Shown piece by piece: positions 1 to 4,533 of a stretch of DNA of 5,070 nt. Source of the stretch: Cypionkella sp. (lineage in GTDB: Bacteria; Pseudomonadota; Alphaproteobacteria; Rhodobacterales; Rhodobacteraceae); assembly GCA_018063485.1 (NCBI GenBank), contig JAGPBG010000198.1:1-5070 (forward strand), written 5' to 3'. Under the pieces are notes generated by a model. That model saw nothing but the letters and a program-made list of their open reading frames with translations, did not search any database and was not told where the DNA came from. A program made the translations under genes and the position numbers. How positions within the stretch are numbered: position 1 is the first letter of the stretch; the number at the start of each line of letters is the position of its first letter.

Positions 1-1
1 A

Positions 2-247
2 GAGACGGCTCGGGCCATGCCCGAAACCTATGTACCGCAGCCGCCCGACACCATCACCGATGCCCTGTTTACTGCTGATGCGTTTTGTCAGGGGTCGGTG
101 CGCCTGACCCCCGATATCACCGCGCCAGTTGCCCATCCGACGGCTGATTTTCTGCACGCCAATGCCGATTACGGATATCTGGCACTGCACAGGCTTTGCA
201 GCCTTGCCATGGCAGATCCGCGCCTGGCACAAAGGGTAAGCACCTGA
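2..247 (+). CDS. C-terminal end of an unrecognised protein (5' end outside window)
   Basis: An open frame enters from the left edge and ends at TGA 245-247, leaving 81 visible residues. The first in-frame ATG is at 17, but the frame is open upstream of it with no ribosome binding site seen in the 16 bases before it, so this is more likely the tail of a longer gene than a 76-residue protein. Codon choice (many GCC, CTG, ACC and GAT codons) resembles the neighbouring genes, which supports real coding. The tail is rich in Pro, Ala and Asp at first and ends in a probably helical stretch with Leu, Ala, His and Arg. There is no transmembrane segment and no motif I recognise. It converges on the adenosine kinase gene, with 34 bases between the two stop codons. 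Function unknown. Confidence 0.55.
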   Translation, partial: ETARAMPETYVPQPPDTITDALFTADAFCQGSVRLTPDITAPVAHPTADFLHANADYGYLALHRLCSLAMADPRLAQRVST

Positions 248-281
248 AACGCCCGAAAGCGTCGCTCCATGGCGCATGCGT

Positions 282-1265
282 TCAGATTAGTCCTGCTTTC
301 GCGAAAAGATCGCGCAAATTCGCCTCGGGCCTCGCCCCGAAATGGCCGATAACTTCGCCTGCAGCAAGACACCCCATCCGCCCGGAAACCTCAAGGCTCC
401 GCCCCGTCGAAAGCCCGAACAAGAACCCCGCCGCAAACTGATCGCCCGCCCCGGTCGCATCGACAGGAACCACTCTTTTCACCGGAATAACGGCACGATC
501 CTGACCCCGGATCACGATCACCTCATCCCCAGAACGCGTGCAGACAACCAGCCCCGCATCCTCGGACGCCTGTTTCAACGCCGAATCAAGACCGGTCTGA
601 TACAGGCTTGTCCATTCATGTTCGTTCCCGATCACATAATCCAGATCCTTGACCAATCGGCGAAAATCGCCCCGATGCCGATCCACGCAGAAAGGGTCCG
701 ATAGCGCTATTCCCGCCTGCCCCCCCGCAGCCTGGCACAGCTTCGCCGCCCGTTCAAACGCCTGCATCCCTTTGGCTTTGTCGTAAAGATAGCCCTCAAG
801 GAACAATATCTCCGCCTGCCCCGCCACCTCATCCGCCACATCTTCCGGCCCGAGTTCCGACGAAATTCCCAGATAGGTATTCATTGACCGCTCACCGTCA
901 GCGGCCACAAAGATCATCGAGCGCGAGGTCGGCAGATCACCGCCCTGCACCGGCGGATTCACGAAATATGTCCCACCCTCTGCCATCGACGCCGCGTAGA
1001 AACGCCCCAGGGCATCGTCATGCACCCGACCAATAAAGCCGGTGGTCAGGCCCAGATTGCCCAGCCCCGCCAAGGTGTTTGCCACCGATCCGCCCGCAGC
1101 CTGCACCCGGTCTTTCATCGCGGCGTAGAGCAATTCGCCCCGCTCTCGCTCGACCAATTGCATGATCCCGCGCTCGATTCCCATCATCTCAAGAAAGGAC
1201 TCGTCCGCTTGGGTGAATACATCAACGATCGCATTGCCGATTCCGACGACCTGGTAACGCTTCAT
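282..1265 (-). CDS. PfkB-family carbohydrate kinase, probable adenosine kinase
   Basis: This is a 327-residue ribokinase/PfkB-fold kinase, the usual length for the family. It probably phosphorylates adenosine to AMP with ATP in the cytoplasm (purine salvage). Visible signatures: the N-terminal substrate-binding segment GNAIVDVF (10-17), the glycine-rich GGSVANT (58-64), a Gly-Asn-Glu segment GNEHEW (213-218), and the C-terminal PfkB signature DATGAGD (269-275), whose last Asp (275) is the expected catalytic base next to the anion hole. The ATG overlaps the nth stop codon as ATGA, and GAGGA lies 9 bases upstream inside nth, so translation is probably coupled to nth. The adenosine assignment rests on overall resemblance to the alphaproteobacterial group annotated as adenosine kinase. 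Another nucleoside or sugar substrate cannot be excluded from sequence alone. The codons for Gly181-Gly182 lie in a 7-G run. Confidence 0.88.
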   Translation of the reverse strand: MKRYQVVGIGNAIVDVFTQADESFLEMMGIERGIMQLVERERGELLYAAMKDRVQAAGGSVANTLAGLGNLGLTTGFIGRVHDDALGRFYAASMAEGGTYFVNPPVQGGDLPTSRSMIFVAADGERSMNTYLGISSELGPEDVADEVAGQAEILFLEGYLYDKAKGMQAFERAAKLCQAAGGQAGIALSDPFCVDRHRGDFRRLVKDLDYVIGNEHEWTSLYQTGLDSALKQASEDAGLVVCTRSGDEVIVIRGQDRAVIPVKRVVPVDATGAGDQFAAGFLFGLSTGRSLEVSGRMGCLAAGEVIGHFGARPEANLRDLFAKAGLI

Positions 1266-1906
1266 TCGGTCTTTTCCTCATATAAACATTCGTCGCGGAT
1301 CGGGCAGATCCTGCACATTGGTTTGCGCGCCGTGCAAATATACCGCCCGTGCAGAATAAGCCAGTGATGCGCATGAAGTTGAAATTCGGCTGGCACGTTG
1401 TCCTCAATCGCGCGCTCGACCGCAGCTTCATCGCGTCCAACGGCTATGCCCGATCGGTTGCCCAAGCGAAAGATATGGGTATCAACGGCTTGTGACGGCT
1501 GATGAAACCAGATGTTCAAGACGACATTTGCCGTCTTGCGCCCCACACCGGGCAGCGACACCAGCGCTGCGCGGCTGGATGGCACCTCGCCCTCAAAATT
1601 CTCGATCAGCAACTGGGAAAGCCGGATCACGTTCTTGGCCTTGTTGCGAAACAGACCGATGGTCTTGATGTGTTCGATCAGCCCTGCTTCTCCCAAGGCG
1701 ACCATCCGCTCGGGCGTGTCGGCGATTGCAAACAGCTTTTTCGTGGCCTTGTTCACGCCAACATCCGTTGCCTGAGCCGAGAGCGCCACCGCGACAAGAA
1801 GCGTGTAAGCGTTGGTATGATCCAGCTCGCCTTTCGGCTCTGGCTCTGCGGCCTGAAACCTTTTGAAAATGCGCTGCATTGCGGGATAGTCGAGCTGCTT
1901 TATCAT
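1262..1906 (-). CDS. nth: Endonuclease III (DNA glycosylase/AP lyase)
   Basis: This 214-residue base-excision-repair enzyme removes oxidised pyrimidines and cleaves at abasic sites. The helix-hairpin-helix LPGVGRKTANVVL (118-130) carries the catalytic Lys124, and VDTHIFRLGNR (141-151) carries Asp142. These correspond to Lys120 and Asp138 of E. coli Nth with a constant offset of four. The [4Fe-4S] motif C-X6-C-X2-C-X5-C is complete at Cys191, 198, 201 and 207. The conserved LSAQATD (42-48) sits at the expected distance from the N-terminus, which supports the start at 1906. The ribosome binding site there is weak: GGTGG almost touches the ATG and a purine-rich GAGAGGGCAGG lies further up. It is first in a leftward pair with the adenosine kinase gene (4-bp overlap) and is divergent from the Ada-like gene. 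Confidence 0.96.
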   Translation of the reverse strand: MIKQLDYPAMQRIFKRFQAAEPEPKGELDHTNAYTLLVAVALSAQATDVGVNKATKKLFAIADTPERMVALGEAGLIEHIKTIGLFRNKAKNVIRLSQLLIENFEGEVPSSRAALVSLPGVGRKTANVVLNIWFHQPSQAVDTHIFRLGNRSGIAVGRDEAAVERAIEDNVPAEFQLHAHHWLILHGRYICTARKPMCRICPIRDECLYEEKTE

Positions 1907-1987
1907 GCCACCGATATGCCCGACCCTGCCCTCTCAAACAAGCATTTGCCGCAAGAAACGGGTCGCAAGCCATCAGGACACGCTCTA

Positions 1988-2002
1988 TCCTTGATACAAG
2001 GA
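1988..2002 (+). repeat. Perfect 6-bp inverted repeat overlapping a ribosome binding site
   Basis: TCCTTG (1988-1993) and CAAGGA (1997-2002) are exact reverse complements separated by ATA. As RNA this is a 6-bp stem with a 3-base loop containing AAGGA of the Shine-Dalgarno of the Ada-like gene. As DNA it is a 15-bp near-palindrome just before the start codon. The symmetry is seen directly; any regulatory role is inference, since short palindromes also occur by chance. Confidence 0.45.
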
Positions 2003-2003
2003 G
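1998..2003 (+). promoter_or_regulatory. Ribosome binding site of the Ada-like gene
   Basis: AAGGAG lies six bases before the ATG at 2010, which is close to ideal and fixes the start of the Ada-like protein. Its first five bases are the right arm, apart from the leading C, of a small perfect palindrome (1988-2002), so the site could be masked in a short RNA hairpin. Confidence 0.75.
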
Positions 2004-2009
2004 ACAGAA

Positions 2010-2882
2010 ATGACCGATCAAAGCCCCAGCTACCATTACTCGGTGATTGCGCGTGCTCTGCGCGTGATTGATGAAGCCGGTCCTGCCTTGACATTGGAGG
2101 CTCTTGCCCAACGCATGGGCATGAGCTCCGCGCATTTTCAGCGGATCTTCTCGCATTGGGTTGGGGTGTCGCCCAAGGGGTATCAACAATACCTGACGCT
2201 CGATCTGTCCCGGCGTCTGTTGGCCGAGCGCTTTACCACCCTGGAAACCTCATTTGCCAGCGGGCTTTCCGGCACTGGCCGGTTGCATGACCTGTTCTTG
2301 AAATGGGAAGCGATGAGCCCCGGAGACTATGCCCGAGGGGGGGCAGATTTAACCATTCGCTGGGGACATTTCCAGTCTCCCTTCGGGCACATGTTGGTGA
2401 TGGGCACGGACCGAGGTATTTGCGGACTTGGGTTTACCGAAGAGCTTGGCCGGGATTGGGCAATACGGGATCTGAAAAGCCGCTGGCCAAATGCCCGCTA
2501 TGTGGAGGATGCCGGCGCACTGCAACCTATGGTCGCCGCGGCAATGACGGGGCGAGAGGCGCGGCTTCATCTTATTGGCGCGCCGTTCCAGATCAAGGTG
2601 TGGGAGGCGCTGCTGCATATTCCCTCGGGCTATGTTTCAACCTATTCCGAACTCGCGGCGGCGGTTGGACATCCATCGGCACAGCGAGCTGTTGGCACGG
2701 CAGTTGGGCGCAATCCGATCAGCTTTCTGGTGCCGTGTCACCGCGCCATTCGCAAATCGGCAGGATTGGGGGGTTATCACTGGGGTCTACCGGTGAAACG
2801 GGCCATGCTGGCATGGGAAGCCGCCCGGAGCGATGCTGGCTCGCCTGATTTTGATGCGCGGAAATCTGCCAGCAACGTATGA
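2010..2882 (+). CDS. ada: Ada-like AraC-type HTH / O6-alkylguanine-DNA alkyltransferase fusion
   Basis: This 290-residue two-domain protein should take methyl groups from O6-methylguanine onto its own cysteine in a suicidal repair reaction. Residues about 10-107 form an AraC-type double helix-turn-helix (LTLEALAQRMGMSSAHFQRI at 27-46; second HTH about 75-100). Residues about 115-272 form the alkyltransferase domain: FQIKVWEAL (193-201), Arg226 in the arginine-finger position, hinge Asn235, active-site PCHR (242-245) with acceptor Cys243, and Glu270. E. coli Ada also has an N-terminal zinc domain that accepts methyl from phosphotriesters through Cys38. That domain is absent here, so the usual activation route is missing. 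The start has an excellent AAGGAG six bases upstream. The gene is divergent from nth. A 7-G run (2337-2343) lies exactly at the linker between the domains. Confidence 0.92.
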   Translation: MTDQSPSYHYSVIARALRVIDEAGPALTLEALAQRMGMSSAHFQRIFSHWVGVSPKGYQQYLTLDLSRRLLAERFTTLETSFASGLSGTGRLHDLFLKWEAMSPGDYARGGADLTIRWGHFQSPFGHMLVMGTDRGICGLGFTEELGRDWAIRDLKSRWPNARYVEDAGALQPMVAAAMTGREARLHLIGAPFQIKVWEALLHIPSGYVSTYSELAAAVGHPSAQRAVGTAVGRNPISFLVPCHRAIRKSAGLGGYHWGLPVKRAMLAWEAARSDAGSPDFDARKSASNV

Positions 2883-2909
2883 TCCCTGTCCCAGATGGAG
2901 CGCCCCTGC

Positions 2910-2915
2910 TATAAG
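2910..2915 (+). promoter_or_regulatory. Possible -10 element for the OmpA-like lipoprotein gene
   Basis: TATAAG matches the sigma70 -10 consensus at five of six positions. The best -35 candidate, CTGTCC (2886-2891, 18-base spacer), matches only three of six. Transcription would begin near 2922, downstream of the upstream in-frame ATG at 2895, which agrees with the lipoprotein start at 2964 being the true one. Confidence 0.35.
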
Positions 2916-2963
2916 CTGTTCAAGGTTCCGAGAAGGGCCGAGACAATTCGAGGCATCCGCATC

Positions 2964-3620
2964 ATGAAATTCACTACCTCCATACTTGCCAGCTCTCTGG
3001 GCCTTTTCGCTCTTACTGCCTGTGTTGACCCGAACGCCTATCCCAATGATCCCAATGCCCGCACCAGAAACGGTGCGATCATCGGCGGCTTGGTTGGAGC
3101 AGTGGCTGGCGGAACGTCAAAAGGCGATGACAAATTGGTCAAGGCTGTGGTCGGAGGCGCCATTGGCGCGGCTATTGGCGGTGCCATCGGGCAGACTCTG
3201 GATGCACAAGCCGCGGATCTGCGCGGCTCGATTGGCAATTCCAATATTTCTGTCACCAACAACGGCCAGTATCTGGTGGTGAATATGCCGCAAGACCTGC
3301 TGTTTGCGACCGACTCTGCGACACTTCGTTCGGATCTGACCCGCGATATCAAGGCAGTTGGTGGATCGCTTTTGAAATATCCCAACAGCACGGTTCAGGT
3401 GGTCGGGCACACCGACAATTCCGGTTCCGCCGCCTATAATCAGGATCTGTCGCAGCGGCGCGCGGTGTCGGTGGCAAATGTGTTGCGCGAAAGTGGTGTG
3501 CCCAACGGACGGATTTCGGCCTATGGCCGGGGTGAAGATCAGCCCATCGCGTCAAATTTGACGCCTGCCGGGCGTGCGCAGAACCGGCGCGTGGAAATCA
3601 TCATCCGCCCGAATTCATGA
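2964..3620 (+). CDS. OmpA-family peptidoglycan-associated outer-membrane lipoprotein
   Basis: This 218-residue lipoprotein probably tethers the outer membrane to peptidoglycan. MK, a hydrophobic stretch and the lipobox LTAC put the lipidated Cys at residue 20. The second mature residue is Val, not the Asp that retains lipoproteins in the inner membrane in E. coli, so outer-membrane sorting is likely. Residues about 37-76 are a glycine-zipper region (GAIIGGLVGAVAGG and VVGGAIGAAIGGAIG). The OmpA C-terminal domain spans about 105-216, with GHTD (Asp151) and LSQRRAVSV (162-170, Arg166) supplying the expected diaminopimelate contacts. The overall plan resembles YiaD-type proteins. The frame is open back to an ATG at 2895, but that start would bury the signal peptide, so 2964 is preferred; CGAGG lies 10 bases upstream. 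The gene stands alone and ends at a strong terminator. Confidence 0.92.
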   Translation: MKFTTSILASSLGLFALTACVDPNAYPNDPNARTRNGAIIGGLVGAVAGGTSKGDDKLVKAVVGGAIGAAIGGAIGQTLDAQAADLRGSIGNSNISVTNNGQYLVVNMPQDLLFATDSATLRSDLTRDIKAVGGSLLKYPNSTVQVVGHTDNSGSAAYNQDLSQRRAVSVANVLRESGVPNGRISAYGRGEDQPIASNLTPAGRAQNRRVEIIIRPNS

Positions 3621-3638
3621 ACTGATTGCCTTCCATGA

Positions 3639-3667
3639 AAAGGGCCGGGCAAGATGCCCGGCCCTTT
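3639..3667 (+). terminator. Hairpin terminator after the OmpA-like gene
   Basis: A perfect 12-bp stem, AAAGGGCCGGGC (3639-3650) and GCCCGGCCCTTT (3656-3667), encloses the loop AAGAT. It begins 18 bases after the stop codon. The T tract is only three bases on the plus strand, while four A residues (3638-3641) precede it, so it could work in both directions. It ends four bases before the -35 of the next gene and so insulates it. Confidence 0.8.
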
Positions 3668-3671
3668 GTGG

Positions 3672-3700
3672 TTGAGAGGGCGCCGAATTGGCCATATAAG
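3672..3700 (+). promoter_or_regulatory. Sigma70-type promoter of the GntR/FadR regulator
   Basis: TTGAGA (3672-3677) and TATAAG (3695-3700) each match consensus at five of six positions, with the ideal 17-base spacer. Transcription should start near 3707, giving a leader of only about 16 bases before the ATG at 3723. The -10 element lies between the arms of a perfect inverted repeat, as expected for a repressed promoter. Confidence 0.7.
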
Positions 3701-3713
3701 TGAACCAATTCGG
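3683..3713. promoter_or_regulatory. Candidate autoregulatory operator (9-bp inverted repeat) of the GntR/FadR regulator
   Basis: CCGAATTGG (3683-3691) and CCAATTCGG (3705-3713) are perfect reverse complements 13 bases apart, flanking the -10. They contain AATTGG and ACCAATT, the half-sites of the E. coli PdhR operator (ATTGGTNNNACCAAT), but much further apart than in that site. With transcription starting near 3707 the left arm would not be in the mRNA, so a DNA operator is more likely than an RNA hairpin. Binding by the adjacent regulator is inferred. Confidence 0.6.
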
Positions 3714-3722
3714 AGTCTCATC

Positions 3723-4490
3723 ATGCCCTTTCACAAGATCGAAGCCGGAAAGCTGTCGCATTCGGTTGTGGCCCAAATCGAATTGCTGATCTTGCGTGGT
3801 ATTCTTCGCCCTGGTGAGCGATTACCGGCTGAACGCGAACTCTCTGAACGACTGGGCGTTTCACGGCCTTCCTTGCGCGAGGCTGTGGGAGAATTGGAGC
3901 GCCGGGGCTTGCTGATTGCGCGCCCGAATTCGGGAGTGTTTGTGGCGGATGTCCTTGGTTCGGCGTTCTCTCCCGCGCTGATTGAGCTTTTTGCCAGCCA
4001 CGAGAATGCCGTTTTCGATTATATCGCCTTCCGTCGCGATCTCGAAGGCCTTGCCGCCGAACGCGCCGCCCGTCTTGCAACCGACACTGACTTGCAGGTG
4101 ATCAATACCATCTTTGACAAGATGACCCTCGCGCATAAGAAACGTGACCCGTCGGACGAGGCCGAACTTGATGCGAATTTTCATATGGCGATCATCGAAG
4201 CCAGCCACAATGTAGTGATGCTTCATATGATGCGATCCATGTATGATCTGCTGCGGCAGGGCGTTTTCTACAATCGCCAGATCATGTTTCACAACCGCAT
4301 GGCCCGCGAAAATCTGCTGGATCAGCACCGCGCCATCAATGCTGCCATTCAGGCCCGCAACCCGTCTGAGGCACGCGCAGCGGTTGACCGGCACATGAGC
4401 TATGTTCAACAAGCCATGACAGAGCAGGTCAAGTCCAACCAGAATGAGGCAATCGCAAAACAGCGACTGCAACACGAAAAAACGCGTTAA
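3723..4490 (+). CDS. FadR/GntR-family transcriptional regulator, PdhR-like
   Basis: This is a 255-residue DNA-binding regulator. The N-terminal GntR winged helix (about 10-75) contains LRPGERLPAERELSERLGVS (28-47), and the C-terminal FCD ligand domain spans about 95-235. From memory it aligns along its whole length with E. coli PdhR, the pyruvate-responsive repressor of pyruvate dehydrogenase: matching features are the N-terminus, ILRPGERLPAEREL, SRPSLREA and EASHNVVMLH. LldR-type lactate regulators are the main alternative. The likely FCD metal ligands are all present: Asp106, His154, His202 and His224. ATG 3723 has GGAG at 3712-3715, seven bases upstream. An in-frame ATG at 3654 lies inside the preceding terminator and upstream of the predicted transcript start, so it is rejected. 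No pdh or lld gene is adjacent, so its targets are elsewhere or not visible. Autoregulation is likely. Confidence 0.92.
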   Translation: MPFHKIEAGKLSHSVVAQIELLILRGILRPGERLPAERELSERLGVSRPSLREAVGELERRGLLIARPNSGVFVADVLGSAFSPALIELFASHENAVFDYIAFRRDLEGLAAERAARLATDTDLQVINTIFDKMTLAHKKRDPSDEAELDANFHMAIIEASHNVVMLHMMRSMYDLLRQGVFYNRQIMFHNRMARENLLDQHRAINAAIQARNPSEARAAVDRHMSYVQQAMTEQVKSNQNEAIAKQRLQHEKTR

Positions 4491-4514
4491 AAAAGCCCGG
4501 AGAAACCGGGCTTT
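4489..4514. terminator. Bidirectional terminator between the regulator and atpF
   Basis: AAAGCCCGG (4492-4500) and CCGGGCTTT (4506-4514) form a perfect 9-bp stem around AGAAA. Read leftward, the stem is followed by six T residues (complement of 4489-4494, partly in the stem), a strong intrinsic terminator for the atpF transcript. Read rightward the T tract is short (TTTCCT). The A run starts inside the TAA stop codon of the regulator, so the two convergent genes share one compact signal. Confidence 0.8.
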
Positions 4515-4533
4515 CCTACTGGTTTTCAGAGAT

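Larger units (their letters stand above)
1907..2009. promoter_or_regulatory. Divergent intergenic region between nth and the Ada-like gene
   Basis: This 103-base region must hold the start signals for nth (leftward) and the Ada-like gene (rightward), unless either is read from inside its neighbour. I found no convincing -35/-10 pair on either strand; the best candidates match only about half of each hexamer. Features present are a palindrome overlapping the rightward ribosome binding site (1988-2002) and two CGCAAG copies at 1950-1955 and 1964-1969. No clear match to the E. coli Ada box was seen. Confidence 0.4.

Noticed and set aside
244..285. Imperfect inverted repeat CTGAAACGC / GCGTTCAG spanning both convergent stop codons, with the palindrome CGCATGCG inside.
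   Set aside because: It has a bulged base, a loop of about 25 bases and no T tract on either strand; too weak to call a terminator.
1950..1969. Two CGCAAG copies 14 bp apart in the nth/ada intergenic region, considered as an Ada-type binding site.
   Set aside because: The 14-bp step does not fit a helical turn, the match to the E. coli Ada box is poor, and 6-base repeats are expected by chance.
1502..2071. A 189-codon plus-strand open frame antisense to nth.
   Set aside because: nth has a complete set of catalytic and Fe-S residues on the other strand; this frame has no recognisable motif or ribosome binding site.
2303..2848. A 181-codon open frame overlapping the Ada-like gene.
   Set aside because: It is a shadow of a strongly supported gene in a GC-rich genome, with Cys/Trp/Arg-rich composition and no motif.
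2895..2963. Longer N-terminus for the OmpA-like protein starting at ATG 2895.
   Set aside because: It would bury the lipoprotein signal peptide and lies upstream of the possible transcript start; 2964 gives a canonical signal and lipobox.
3654..3722. Longer N-terminus for the GntR/FadR regulator starting at ATG 3654.
   Set aside because: It overlaps the upstream terminator, promoter and operator; ATG 3723 has a good Shine-Dalgarno and matches the N-terminus of PdhR.
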